Origin: Glaciihabitans sp.
GTDB taxonomy: Bacteria > Actinomycetota > Actinomycetes > Actinomycetales > Microbacteriaceae
NCBI GenBank assembly: GCA_025463465.1
Contig: JAODAO010000193.1
Location: forward strand, 1-56,199
Direction of reading: 5' to 3'
DNA: 56,199 bases
Shown here piece by piece: positions 19,813-28,664 of this stretch. The position numbers and the translations under genes were made by a program. How positions within the stretch are numbered: the stretch's first letter is position 1; every line of letters begins with the position of its first letter. The notes under the pieces were generated by a model. The model had not been told where the DNA came from. It worked only from the letters and a program-made list of their open reading frames with translations, and did not search any database.

Positions 19813-21967
19813 GTGCCACCACCTCGATCTCTTGCTGGCCCTGCACGCGCTGGCCCTCCTGACGGGTGAGCCAGCCCTGTTTGTTCATCGTCAGCGCCGC
19901 CCAGAACTTAATGGGGAGCGCGATCGCCGCGATCACCACGGCGATCAGCGGAGCCATCACAATGTCTTTCGGGTTCTCCGACAGGTGCGACAGGCCACGC
20001 AGTGCCCGTCCCACTACGGCCCAGCCGAGCACGATTGACACCGCGATCCAGCCGCCCTCACGAATCCAGCCGAGGCCGTACCAGATCGCCGCCCCCATCG
20101 ACACGGGGGTGAGCAGGATCTGCAGCACCGTCACCTGGGTGATCAGGGGCTGATGCCACAACCAGCCCTGCGATAGGGCGGTGAGGTAGCAGCGGTAGGA
20201 GTTGCGGCTCCAGCGGATGCGCTGGCGGACAAATGCTGTCAGCTCTGCAGGGAACATGGAATCGGCCTCGGCGGTGTCCTGGTGCACTGTGCGGAAACCG
20301 GAGGCAAGCACCAGCCAGGTCAGCCGGCCGTCGTCGCCGGCCACACACTCCCGGCCGAGGAATATCTCCTTCTCCAGCGCCGGCATCAGCGGAAGGATGA
20401 CCTCGCGCCGGTAAGCCGCGGTCCGCCCGGACAGGCAGGCCACTCCACCGCGGCGGGACATCGCCGGCACGTAGTCGAGGTAGCGGGTGTTCAGCATCCA
20501 GTACGCCACCCGACGCCACACATTGGTGCGCGGAAGGTAAACGTGCTGGCGGGAGCCCACACCGCCCACCTTCGGGTCGACGAACGGCATCTGCATCGAG
20601 GCGAGCAAGCCGGGACGCCACTGGGTGTCGGAGTCGGCGAACACCACAATCTCGCCGCGGGCCTCGCGCACCCCGGCGCCGAGCGCCCCACGCTTGCCGG
20701 TGTGCCGCCATTCCAGCACCTTCACCCGATCCAGGTCGAGGCCACGGATGTGGGAGAGCAACGCGTCGTCGGTGTCGTCGACCACGAGGATCACCTCGGT
20801 CGGATCCTCCGCCAACCAGGTGTACAAACACCTCTCCAGCACTTTCGCGTCTTCCCGGTAGACGGGAACAACCACGGAGGTGGTGGTGCGGAAATCGTTG
20901 ACCACCGGGCGGTAGCGGTGCCGCGACAGGAAACGGCGAATGAACCAGATCGACCACGACAGGACGCCGATTAAGCCGAGGGGGATGTAGCTGTGCCGAA
21001 CCGGTTTCTCCTGGAACGCCGCCGCGGGGGCGACATAGCTGTAGTCCATCCAGTCCTGGATCTGGGTTGTGGTGCCAGCGGACGTCGTGACGCTCAGGGT
21101 GACATCGCCGACGGCGGTACGAGCGGGGGTGGTGACGCGCACCTCGGAGTCGGACAGCACCCGCACATTGGTGGCGGCCACCCGACCGAAGGTTGCAGCC
21201 GAGACATCCGCCAGATGGGCTCCACGCAGCGTCACCTCCGTACCACCCTCAAGGGTTCCCGTGTGGGGAGACAGCGCGGTGACGGAGGGGGTTTCGGCGT
21301 AGGTGAAGGCGGTGGCGGGGTCGACCGCTGATGTACCACCCGGCGTGCTGAGGGTGATGGCGATTTCTTCACTGCCCCTGTGGGTGGGCGAGATGACCCG
21401 CACCGTGCTGTATGAGACCGTGACAACGCTGGCCGGGGTCTGCCCGAAAAGCACCTCGGTTGTGCCGTTGAGGTGCGTGCCCGTGATGGTAACCAGGTTG
21501 CCGCCCGCGTCCGAACTCGAGGCAGGGTCAACGGCGGTGATAGCCGGCGGGGTGACAAAGCGGTAGTGGACCGGGGAGTCGCTGGCGCTCCGCTGGGACG
21601 GGCTGAACACCCGCACGTTGACAGAACCCTGGGTCGCCCTTGCCGGAGTGGTGGCATAAAGCTCCGTGTCGGAGACGACAAGGACGTTGGTGCCCTCAAG
21701 CCCCCCGAACAATACCCGCACCGCTCCAATGAACCCGCTGCCGGTCACTTTGACGCGGGCACCACCCTGGGTACTTCCAGCGGAGGGGGTCACCGTCGAC
21801 AGTGCGGGATACGGCACAACGGGTGGCGCCCCCGCTGACGGAGCGTTCAGCACGCTAAGAACCGGGACAGCCCCAGCGAAGGTGGGCGAGCCGAGAACAA
21901 CCGCGCCGGCGGCCAAGAGGACAACACCGACCAGTGCGACGGAACGTGCGGTTTGCCGCAGAGTCAT
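19796..21967 (-). CDS. Processive GT2 polysaccharide synthase with three N-terminal IPT/TIG domains
   Basis: A 723-residue membrane protein. It has a signal-like hydrophobic helix (about 8-32), three IPT/TIG beta-sandwich domains (about 53-137, 139-223 and 226-311) predicted outside, a transmembrane helix (about 327-346), a cytosolic GT2 domain (about 360-600), and several C-terminal helices ending in NKQGWLTR. The GT2 domain has the VVDD motif (395-398), ADSD (444-447), GDD (544-546) and QRIRW (582-586, the QxxRW motif) of processive synthases such as hyaluronan and cellulose synthases. It should polymerise a nucleotide sugar while extruding the chain. TIG domains on such an enzyme are unusual. 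The frame is open up to a GTG at 22126; the ATG at 21967 is chosen because the signal helix follows directly. Confidence 0.88.
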   Translation of the reverse strand: MTLRQTARSVALVGVVLLAAGAVVLGSPTFAGAVPVLSVLNAPSAGAPPVVPYPALSTVTPSAGSTQGGARVKVTGSGFIGAVRVLFGGLEGTNVLVVSDTELYATTPARATQGSVNVRVFSPSQRSASDSPVHYRFVTPPAITAVDPASSSDAGGNLVTITGTHLNGTTEVLFGQTPASVVTVSYSTVRVISPTHRGSEEIAITLSTPGGTSAVDPATAFTYAETPSVTALSPHTGTLEGGTEVTLRGAHLADVSAATFGRVAATNVRVLSDSEVRVTTPARTAVGDVTLSVTTSAGTTTQIQDWMDYSYVAPAAAFQEKPVRHSYIPLGLIGVLSWSIWFIRRFLSRHRYRPVVNDFRTTTSVVVPVYREDAKVLERCLYTWLAEDPTEVILVVDDTDDALLSHIRGLDLDRVKVLEWRHTGKRGALGAGVREARGEIVVFADSDTQWRPGLLASMQMPFVDPKVGGVGSRQHVYLPRTNVWRRVAYWMLNTRYLDYVPAMSRRGGVACLSGRTAAYRREVILPLMPALEKEIFLGRECVAGDDGRLTWLVLASGFRTVHQDTAEADSMFPAELTAFVRQRIRWSRNSYRCYLTALSQGWLWHQPLITQVTVLQILLTPVSMGAAIWYGLGWIREGGWIAVSIVLGWAVVGRALRGLSHLSENPKDIVMAPLIAVVIAAIALPIKFWAALTMNKQGWLTRQEGQRVQGQQEIEVVAHASQG

Positions 21968-22422
21968 TCCGAGTGACGGGTGAGCGGACGTTCGCCGAGG
22001 CGATGACGGGGTCTCCGCAATGCCCCTGCACTGGGAGGCCTTCCTGGCAGAACTGTTTTCGCGGTGCACTGGATCGCTTTCATCGTCGAGAGCATCGGTG
22101 ACTGGGCGACCACCGATGTTGAGCACGTCGAGGCAGCAACGCTGGTGCCGGCGGCAGGTAGGCGCTGAGATAGGAGATCTTCGACCGGGGGCCGACGCTC
22201 AGCGCGCCGCTGCACTAAAGACGCACAAAAGATTTCCCACGTTAAAGAACGGCGACCTGTGGGGTGCGTCTTGGCTCCCGGCCACGGTTGGGACGAAGGG
22301 AGTTAAGTAATCCTCGCAGTGCAATATCGGCTGCGGCACCCCTTTATCGACACGCGTTGCGGTGTTAGAAGCTCATTCACAAGGACGTGCACAGAAACGA
22401 GATTATCTCGATAAAACCGTCG
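21968..22422. other. Intergenic region upstream of the TIG-synthase
   Basis: About 455 bp with no convincing gene; the first 160 bp could be an N-terminal extension of the synthase if the GTG at 22126 is used. An 8-bp inverted repeat (AGACGCAC at 22219-22226 and GTGCGTCT at 22264-22271) surrounds an AT-richer stretch and may be a leader structure or regulator site. A weak hairpin lies just after the permease stop (around 22400). Confidence 0.4.
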
Positions 22423-23685
22423 CTATCGGGACTTTTCCACTCGAAGCCTCAGCAGCCGGTAGACCATCCCCGCGGCAAGCACCGCGACACCAACGAGGAT
22501 CGACTGCGGCGGCAGTGTGGCAACAAGAACGAGGCACCCAAGCACTCCAACGACCTGGAGCAGTCGCGGATAACGACGCTCGCCGGCGTCCTGGGTGAAG
22601 GCGGCGGCGTTCGCGACGACGTAGTAGAGCAGCACCCCGAACGAGGAAAATCCGATCGCGTCGCGCAGGTCGACGGTCAACACCAGTACACAGACGACAA
22701 CCGCCAGTGCGGTCTCAGCGTGGTGGGGAACCCGGTATTTGGGGTGGACGACGGCGAGCCAGCCCGGCAAGTCGCCGGTTCGGCCCATCGCGAGGCTGGT
22801 GCGACCTACACCGGCGATCAGGGCAAGCAACGCACCGAGCGCTGCCACGGCCGCGCCGGCCTGCACCAGGGGTGCCAACGCCGGAAAGGGGCCACCGGTC
22901 ACCACATCCACCAATGGTGTTGACGATTCGGCCAACCGCCCTGGCCCGAGAACCAGGAGGGCGGTCACCGCGACCAGGACATAAACAACAACGGCGATGC
23001 CCAGGGCGAGCACAATGGCCCGGGGAATGGTGCGCCGCGGGTTGGTCACCTCTTCCCCCATTGTGGCGATGCGGGCGTAGCCGGCGAAGGCGAAGAAGAG
23101 GAGGCCGCCGGACTGGAGAATGCCGTACCAGCCGCCCTCGGCGATGATCTGCGCCGGGTCGATCCCGCGGGGCTTGCCCCCTTCGCTGACAAGCCCGGGG
23201 ATCACCACAACCGCGAGCACCAGCAGCACAAACACCACGATGAGGCGGGTCAGCCGCGCCGTGCGGGTCACACCGACATAGTTGATACCGGCGAGCAGCA
23301 GGACCGCCGCCACGGCGACGGGTTTTTCCCAGCCGGCGGGTGCCGCGTAGGCGGCGAAGGTCAACGCCATCGCCGCGCAACTCGCCGTTTTGCCGATGAC
23401 AAAACTCCACCCCGCGAAAAAGCCCGGCCATTCGCCGAGCCGCTCGCGGCCGTAGAGGTAGCTGCCGCCGGAGCTGGGGTACTGTGCGGCGAGCTGGGCC
23501 GATGACGTGGCGTTACAGAACGCGATCACGGCGGCGATGAGGAGGCCGATCAGAAGCCCCGATCCCGCCGCGGCCGCGGCGGGGGCAAAGGACGCGAAGA
23601 TACCGGCGCCGATCATCGATCCGAGGCCGATCATCACGGCGTCGGTGGTGCCAAGGCGCCTGGCGAGAGCCGGTTCCGACGCCAT
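22423..23685 (-). CDS. APC superfamily amino acid/polyamine permease
   Basis: A 420-residue integral membrane protein with about 12 hydrophobic segments. The conserved N-terminal APC block TTDAVMIGLGSMIGAGIFAS forms the unwound TM1 substrate site, and GFVAFSF-like helices follow. Such proteins import amino acids or amines with protons or by exchange; the substrate is unknown. The ATG at 23685 is chosen because TM1 begins about 12 residues later; the frame extends to 23907 without conserved features. It is divergent from the glycosyltransferase at 24007, and the 320-bp gap contains a 12-bp palindrome. Downstream lies the long leader of the TIG-synthase gene, so it is probably a separate transcript. 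Confidence 0.9.
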   Translation of the reverse strand: MASEPALARRLGTTDAVMIGLGSMIGAGIFASFAPAAAAAGSGLLIGLLIAAVIAFCNATSSAQLAAQYPSSGGSYLYGRERLGEWPGFFAGWSFVIGKTASCAAMALTFAAYAAPAGWEKPVAVAAVLLLAGINYVGVTRTARLTRLIVVFVLLVLAVVVIPGLVSEGGKPRGIDPAQIIAEGGWYGILQSGGLLFFAFAGYARIATMGEEVTNPRRTIPRAIVLALGIAVVVYVLVAVTALLVLGPGRLAESSTPLVDVVTGGPFPALAPLVQAGAAVAALGALLALIAGVGRTSLAMGRTGDLPGWLAVVHPKYRVPHHAETALAVVVCVLVLTVDLRDAIGFSSFGVLLYYVVANAAAFTQDAGERRYPRLLQVVGVLGCLVLVATLPPQSILVGVAVLAAGMVYRLLRLRVEKSR

Positions 23686-24006
23686 TACCGGCCCCGTCGG
23701 CGCGGGGATCGTGTCGCGCAGACACCGACTGACTCGCCCACCCCACACCGCCTCTGCTTCTGAAAAATCGACATTCCCAGCCAGATTATTGCGAGCCGCC
23801 CGCGACCGGAGCCGTGCCCGGTGCACATTGGGTGAACTTTTCCCCTGCGCACGACTCCCCCGCGGCGATGCGATGACTCGAGTCAGGTTGTGGCGGATGT
23901 TTCGCACAATTCATTAGGGCCTGCCTCTAACCAATGTAGGATCCGGAGCGGGACACTCCACCCGCCCGACCCCTCGAGCGCATCTTCCCCGTGAAACGGA
24001 CACACC
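23686..24006. other. Divergent intergenic region, permease / GT1
   Basis: About 320 bp without a convincing gene between divergent transcripts. Its one notable element is the palindrome at 23874-23885. The segment near 23905-23940 is AT-richer and could hold the plus-strand promoter, but no clear -35/-10 pair is visible. Confidence 0.45.
23874..23885. promoter_or_regulatory. 12-bp palindrome, candidate operator
   Basis: TGACTCGAGTCA is a perfect palindrome about 120 bp upstream of the GT1 gene and 190 bp upstream of the permease. The TetR protein at 25284 is a candidate ligand; this is inference. Confidence 0.35.
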
Positions 24007-25287
24007 ATGGCCAGCTACCTCCTGTGCAGTACCCCGGCGGTGGGACATGTCACCCCGCTCATCGCGATCGGCGCCTACCTGGTCGAGCACGGCCACCGGG
24101 TGCTGATGCTCACCGGCAGCCGCTTCGAGCAGGCCATCACCGCCGCGGGGATGGAATTCCAGCCCCTCACGGGGATCGCGGACTTCGACGACCGGGACAC
24201 CGACAGCTACCTTCCGGATCGCGACCGCTACACGGGCCTCGCCCGCGCCCAGTACGACATCCAGACCATGTTCGTCAAAACGATTCCCGCGCAAAACACC
24301 GTGGTGACAGCCCTGCTCGCCGACAACCAATTTGACGCGGTACTGGTGGACAACCTGTTCGCCGGGATCGCACCGCAGTTACTTGACCGGACAACACCGC
24401 GCCCACCCATCCTCGCCGCTGGGGTGACGCCGCTCGCCCAACTCAGCGTCGACGCTGCACCGAGCGGGATGGGACTTCCGCCCGCGACTAATGCCCTGCA
24501 TCGGGTGCGCAACCGGGGCCTCAACCTCCTGGCGCGGAAAGTGCTCTTTCGGGACACCCAACGCACCGCCGAGCGAATGTTCGAGGAACTCGGCGCCGCC
24601 CCACTGACAAACTTTGTGATGGACGTGTCGCGCCTGTTCGACCGGTTCCTGCAACTCAGCCCGGCGGCGTTTGAATATCCTCGCCGCGACCTCTCTCCCA
24701 ACGTCGCGTTCGTTGGCCCGGCGCCCATGCGCACCGGTGAAATCGCGCTGCCCGAATGGTGGTCCGACCTCGACGAGAGCCGCCCGGTTGTCCACGTCAC
24801 CCAGGGCACCATCGACAACCACAACCTCGACCGGCTTCTTCGGCCCACCCTCGACGCCCTCGCCGACGTCGACGTGACCGTTGTGGTGACCATGGGCGGG
24901 CGGAACGTTTCGGAGCTCGGCCCCGTGCCCGCCAACGCGCGGGTCGCGTCATTCCTTCCCTACAACGAGTTGCTACCCCTCACCGACGTGTTCGTCACCA
25001 ACGGCGGTTTTGGTGGAGTACAGCAGGCCCTGCGCCACGGCATCCCCCTCGTTATTGCCGGGGACACGGAGGACAAGCCCGAGGTCGCCGCCCGGGTGGC
25101 GTGGTCGGGGGTGGGAGTGAATCTGAAAACAGGAAGCCCCACCGCCCAGGCTGTGCGCGGAGCCGTCGAAACCATACTGGGCGGCTCGGCCCACCGAACC
25201 GCGGCGAAAAGGATGGCGGACAGCATCAGCACATTCAACACCTGTGAGTTGATCGCCGAGGAACTGGCCGCGATGGCGCGCAGATGA
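24007..25287 (+). CDS. GT1 family (MGT-like) glycosyltransferase
   Basis: A 426-residue GT-B enzyme that probably transfers a sugar from a UDP-sugar to a hydrophobic small molecule. The N-terminus (YLLCSTPAVGHVTPLIAIG) is the acceptor-domain opening with the GHV/P motif. The C-terminal domain carries TNGGFGGVQQALRHGIPLV and GDTEDKPEVAARV, which correspond to the sugar-nucleotide binding region of macrolide and sterol glucosyltransferases. The start ATG at 24007 fits the family. The stop overlaps the next start by four bases, so the TetR protein at 25284 is cotranscribed and may sense the glycosylated compound. The most likely role is xenobiotic or antibiotic inactivation, but this is inferred from context. 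Confidence 0.9.
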   Translation: MASYLLCSTPAVGHVTPLIAIGAYLVEHGHRVLMLTGSRFEQAITAAGMEFQPLTGIADFDDRDTDSYLPDRDRYTGLARAQYDIQTMFVKTIPAQNTVVTALLADNQFDAVLVDNLFAGIAPQLLDRTTPRPPILAAGVTPLAQLSVDAAPSGMGLPPATNALHRVRNRGLNLLARKVLFRDTQRTAERMFEELGAAPLTNFVMDVSRLFDRFLQLSPAAFEYPRRDLSPNVAFVGPAPMRTGEIALPEWWSDLDESRPVVHVTQGTIDNHNLDRLLRPTLDALADVDVTVVVTMGGRNVSELGPVPANARVASFLPYNELLPLTDVFVTNGGFGGVQQALRHGIPLVIAGDTEDKPEVAARVAWSGVGVNLKTGSPTAQAVRGAVETILGGSAHRTAAKRMADSISTFNTCELIAEELAAMARR

Positions 25288-25934
25288 CGCCTCGGCGAGC
25301 GCCCGTGTCCCGGCACTACTCGTCGCTGGCGCGTGCCGAGGCGATGGCAGCAACCCGGCGGCGGATAGTGAGGGCCGCCGCACGGCTGTTCGACGAGCGG
25401 GGTTATCGAGCTACCACCATGCAGGCCATCGCGGTGGAGGCGGCCGTGTCCGTGCAGAGTGTGGCGCTGGCCGGCTCGAAGAGTGCGCTGCTGATTGCAG
25501 CGTTCGAGCAGGGTTTCGCGGGTGACGAGGGACGACAACCGCTGGCGGAGCGACCCGCGATGCAGACGATCATGAGCCTGCCGCCACAGGAGGCACTGCC
25601 GCGTTACAGCGAGTTTCTCGCGGCAGCCAACGCCAAGTCCGCCGGCGTCTGGATCGCCCTGCGGGTGGCAGCGGAAACGGATGAGGGTGTGGCACTGGTT
25701 CTCGCCGACCTGCTGGAGCGGCGCCACCGCGACATGCTCATCGCCGTCGGGTGGGCGCACTCTCGCGGTCTCATCCGCGGGGATGCGACCAACGACGAAC
25801 GGGCCCAGATGCTCGCGCACCTCGCCTCGGCGGAAACGTACCGCTATTACACCGTCGACTGCGACTGGTCCGCTTTGCGCTACAGCGTGTGGTTGGCAAC
25901 CGCGATCGAGCGGGTGGTCTTCTCGGGCTTCTGA
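25284..25934 (+). CDS. TetR/AcrR family transcriptional regulator
   Basis: A 216-residue regulator with an N-terminal TetR HTH at about residues 22-65 (TRRRIVRAAARLFDERGYRA then TMQAIAVEAAVSVQSVALAG), where the usual recognition helix signature is slightly altered. The rest is a helical ligand-binding domain. ATGA overlap with the upstream glycosyltransferase indicates translational coupling, so autoregulation of the operon is plausible. A possible operator is the palindrome at 23874-23885. It converges on dps. Confidence 0.88.
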   Translation: MTPRRAPVSRHYSSLARAEAMAATRRRIVRAAARLFDERGYRATTMQAIAVEAAVSVQSVALAGSKSALLIAAFEQGFAGDEGRQPLAERPAMQTIMSLPPQEALPRYSEFLAAANAKSAGVWIALRVAAETDEGVALVLADLLERRHRDMLIAVGWAHSRGLIRGDATNDERAQMLAHLASAETYRYYTVDCDWSALRYSVWLATAIERVVFSGF

Positions 25935-25950
25935 GCCTCGGAAGACCACC
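25913..25950. terminator. Hairpin spanning the TetR stop codon
   Basis: Ten-base perfect arms GGTGGTCTTC (25913-25922) and GAAGACCACC (25941-25950) flank the TetR stop, between convergent TetR and dps genes. There is no T-run; it probably works as a bidirectional terminator. Confidence 0.6.
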
Positions 25951-25984
25951 GCTCGGCGGTCGGTACTGAGCTAGAGCGAACTGC

Positions 25985-26467
25985 TTACATGGTTGATTCG
26001 GTGCGGGTGCCACGCTTGCGCGGCTTCTGGTTCTCGGCGTTGACCATCCAGGCGTACTGCTCAAGCTTGAGGATCATGGCGTGCAGCAGGTCGGCGCTGG
26101 TGGGGTCTTCCTCGTCGACCTCGTCGTGCACGTCACGCATCGTGGCGACGGTCGATTCGAGGCGCTCGGTGACAAGATTCACCACGTCGGCGGTGTCCAC
26201 CTCGTCCTCGGGGTATTCCTTGAGGCTGGTGGTTTTGGTCACGGTACTGCTGCGGCCGTCCGGCATCCCATGCAGTGCGCGCATACGCTCAGCGATGTCG
26301 TCGGAGAACTCGCGGGCGGAGTCGATGATCTCGTCCAGCTGCAGATGCAGGTCGCGGAAGTTTTTGCCCACCACCGACCAGTGCGCTTGCTTGCCCTGGA
26401 CATGGAGTTCGATCAGGTCAACCAGGACCTTCTGCAGGTTATCTTCGAGAGTCTGTGTGGCTTTCAT
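25985..26467 (-). CDS. dps: Dps-family DNA-protecting ferritin-like protein
   Basis: A 160-residue dodecamer-forming protein that stores iron and protects DNA under starvation or oxidative stress. The inter-subunit ferroxidase ligands are all present with exact Dps spacing: His29, His41, Asp45, Asp56 and Glu60 (HWSVVGKNFRDLHLQLDE). A basic KPRKRGTR motif near the C-terminus could bind DNA. The ATG at 26467 is chosen for the GGAAGGAAG site just upstream; the frame extends to 26593 but lacks support. It is divergent from the stress-type SDR genes at 26641 and 27520, consistent with a small stress-response cluster. Confidence 0.94.
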   Translation of the reverse strand: MKATQTLEDNLQKVLVDLIELHVQGKQAHWSVVGKNFRDLHLQLDEIIDSAREFSDDIAERMRALHGMPDGRSSTVTKTTSLKEYPEDEVDTADVVNLVTERLESTVATMRDVHDEVDEEDPTSADLLHAMILKLEQYAWMVNAENQKPRKRGTRTESTM

Positions 26468-26640
26468 AAATCTTCCTTCCGTAGAGCTCTCATAGAAACA
26501 GCAGAGTTTGTGAAGAAACCGTGCATTTCGCTCCCAGCCTGCGCGTATCCGCAGAATTGGCGCGAGCACCCCGAATTCTGAGGAAATTGTCAATTTGGCT
26601 CCCTAACGTTTTGTCCCGTACACATCGCGAAGGAGTAATG

Positions 26641-27441
26641 ATGGACCTCGGAATCACTGGACGCACCGCACTCGTAAGCGGGGCGGATTCCGGAATCGGC
26701 TGGCATACCGCCCGGATCCTGCTGGCGGCCGGAGCACGTGTTGTGATCACCGACCTTGACCAGGACAAGCTGGATGAGGCGGCAGAGAAACTTGACGCCG
26801 CCGATGGCACCCTGTTCGCCTTCGCCGCCGACGTCACCAAGGTCGATACGCTCGAAGAGTTGCGTAAAAAAACGGTCGAGGCCGTAGGTGACATCGACAT
26901 CCTTGTCCAGTCCGCCGGTATCACCGGGGCACAAGGGCTGTTCCACGAGATCGACGATGCGGGTTGGACCAACACCATTGAGGTTGATCTGATGGGCCCG
27001 GTTCGCTTGGTGAGCGCCTTCCTGCCCAGCCTGCGCAAGGGCGGTTGGGGACGCATCGTGTTCGTCGCCTCCGAGGACGCCATGCAGCCTTATGACGACG
27101 AGATCCCCTACTGCTCCGCCAAGGCCGGGGTATTGGCGCTCATGAAGGGCCTCTCCCGCAGCTACGCCAAGGAGGGCTTGCTGGTCAACGCCGTTTCCCC
27201 GGCGTTCATCCACACCCCGATGACCGACGCGATGATGGAGAAGCGCGCCGAAAAGATCGGCAGCAGCGTTGACGAAGCGATCGAATCCTTCCTCGACGAG
27301 GAGCGCCCCTACATGGAACTCAAGCGACGCGGCGAGCCAGACGAGGTTGCCAACGTGATCGCGTTTCTCTGCTCGGACCTGGCCAGCTTCGTCAACGGCT
27401 CCAACTACCGGGTCGACTCCGGCTCCGTCGCGACTATCTAA
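26641..27441 (+). CDS. SDR family NAD(P)-dependent oxidoreductase
   Basis: A 266-residue short-chain dehydrogenase. It has the cofactor motif GADSGIG near the N-terminus, an Asn-Ala-Gly-equivalent reading QSAGI, and the catalytic Tyr-x3-Lys as PYCSAK. The substrate is unknown. Two ATG codons lie in tandem at 26638 and 26641; the second is preferred because AAGGAG (26630-26635) is then at workable distance. It is divergent from dps, and another SDR follows 78 bp downstream, so both may be stress-linked. Confidence 0.92.
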   Translation: MDLGITGRTALVSGADSGIGWHTARILLAAGARVVITDLDQDKLDEAAEKLDAADGTLFAFAADVTKVDTLEELRKKTVEAVGDIDILVQSAGITGAQGLFHEIDDAGWTNTIEVDLMGPVRLVSAFLPSLRKGGWGRIVFVASEDAMQPYDDEIPYCSAKAGVLALMKGLSRSYAKEGLLVNAVSPAFIHTPMTDAMMEKRAEKIGSSVDEAIESFLDEERPYMELKRRGEPDEVANVIAFLCSDLASFVNGSNYRVDSGSVATI

Positions 27442-27519
27442 TAATCCGCACCACCGGCGGCACGGATTCCCCCCGCGCCGTCGTGCACGTCACTCGAATC
27501 GAACCAGAAAGAGAATTAC

Positions 27520-28416
27520 ATGTCTTCTGACCAGTACACCCTTCAGGACCCGACCAAGATGTTCGAGAACATCGACCCGTCCGCGCAGTACCAGGAAGGC
27601 TCAGGGCTCGACAAGGAGCTCGACGACAAGGCGGACCGTGGTGAGGACAGCTACCGCGGCACGGGCCGTCTCACCGGGCGCAAGGCCCTGGTCACCGGTG
27701 CCGACTCCGGCATCGGCGCCGCTGTCGCCATCGCGTACGCCCGTGAGGGTGCAGACGTGGCGATTTCCTACCTCCCCGAGGAGGAAGAGGACGCGCAACT
27801 GATCGTCAAGCTGATTGAGAAGGCCGGCCAGAAGGCCGTCGCCATTCCCGGTGACATCACCGATTCGCAGCATTGCCGTGACCTCGTCGCCACCGCCGTC
27901 GAGGGCCTCGACGGCCTTGACATCCTGGTGAACAACGCCGGCAAGCAGCAGCACGTCGAAGACTTTCTCGAGCTCACCGACGAGCAGTTCGACGAGACCT
28001 TCAAAACCAATGTCTACGCGATGTTCTGGATCACCAAGGCGGCTCTCCCTCACCTGAAGCCTGGCTCGACGATCATCAACACGTCCTCGATCCAGGGGTA
28101 CTCGCCGTCGGAGAACCTCGTGGACTACGCCTCAACCAAATCGACCATCAACACCTTCTCTAAGGCCCTCGCGCAGCAGCTCGCACCGAAGGGAATCCGA
28201 GTCAACGTGGTGGCACCCGGCCCGATCTGGACCCCGCTGCAGACCGCCGGCGGCCAGCCCACCGAATCCCTCCCCGACGTCGGGAGCGAGACCCCGCTCG
28301 GTCGCTGGGGCCAGCCCGCCGAGCTTGCCCCGGCGTACGTCTTCCTCGCCTCGCCTGAGTCGAGCTACGTCATTGGCGAGACGCTCAACGTCAATGGTGG
28401 GATGCCGACCCCGTAA
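27520..28416 (+). CDS. SDR family oxidoreductase (general-stress type)
   Basis: A 298-residue short-chain dehydrogenase of the extended-N-terminus class often found with stress genes (YhxC/YhdF-like). About 45 residues precede the Rossmann motif TGADSGIGAAVA; NNAGKQQ marks the active-site region, and the catalytic pair is DYASTK. The class has been called glucose or general stress dehydrogenase, but the physiological substrate here is not known. AGAAAGAG upstream of the ATG provides a plausible ribosome site. A terminator follows at about 28464. It sits downstream of the 26641 SDR with no visible separate promoter. Confidence 0.92.
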   Translation: MSSDQYTLQDPTKMFENIDPSAQYQEGSGLDKELDDKADRGEDSYRGTGRLTGRKALVTGADSGIGAAVAIAYAREGADVAISYLPEEEEDAQLIVKLIEKAGQKAVAIPGDITDSQHCRDLVATAVEGLDGLDILVNNAGKQQHVEDFLELTDEQFDETFKTNVYAMFWITKAALPHLKPGSTIINTSSIQGYSPSENLVDYASTKSTINTFSKALAQQLAPKGIRVNVVAPGPIWTPLQTAGGQPTESLPDVGSETPLGRWGQPAELAPAYVFLASPESSYVIGETLNVNGGMPTP

Positions 28417-28463
28417 GGTCCATCACCCGTCGACCTAGAAGGGTCGATACAGCAGGGTTCATA

Positions 28464-28507
28464 CAGCAGGAGCAGTGTCCGTCTGGGCGCTGCTCCTGCT
28501 GCGTTTT
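28464..28507 (+). terminator. Rho-independent terminator after the SDR genes
   Basis: Perfect 12-bp arms CAGCAGGAGCAG and CTGCTCCTGCTG are followed by CGTTTT. It lies 47 bp after the SDR stop. The remaining sequence up to 28664 shows no gene. Confidence 0.85.
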
Positions 28508-28664
28508 CGGCCCCGCCGCTCAGCGGTCGGGCACTGGGGTGGTGCGAGCTGCAGCTATCGAGACGCCCGCACAGTGTCGTCGACCGGCATCGGTGTAGCA
28601 CCGGCGCGGTCGTGCCCTGCGGATAGTTGTGCTCGCGAAAAGCCGGACGGAGCGGTCGCCGCCG

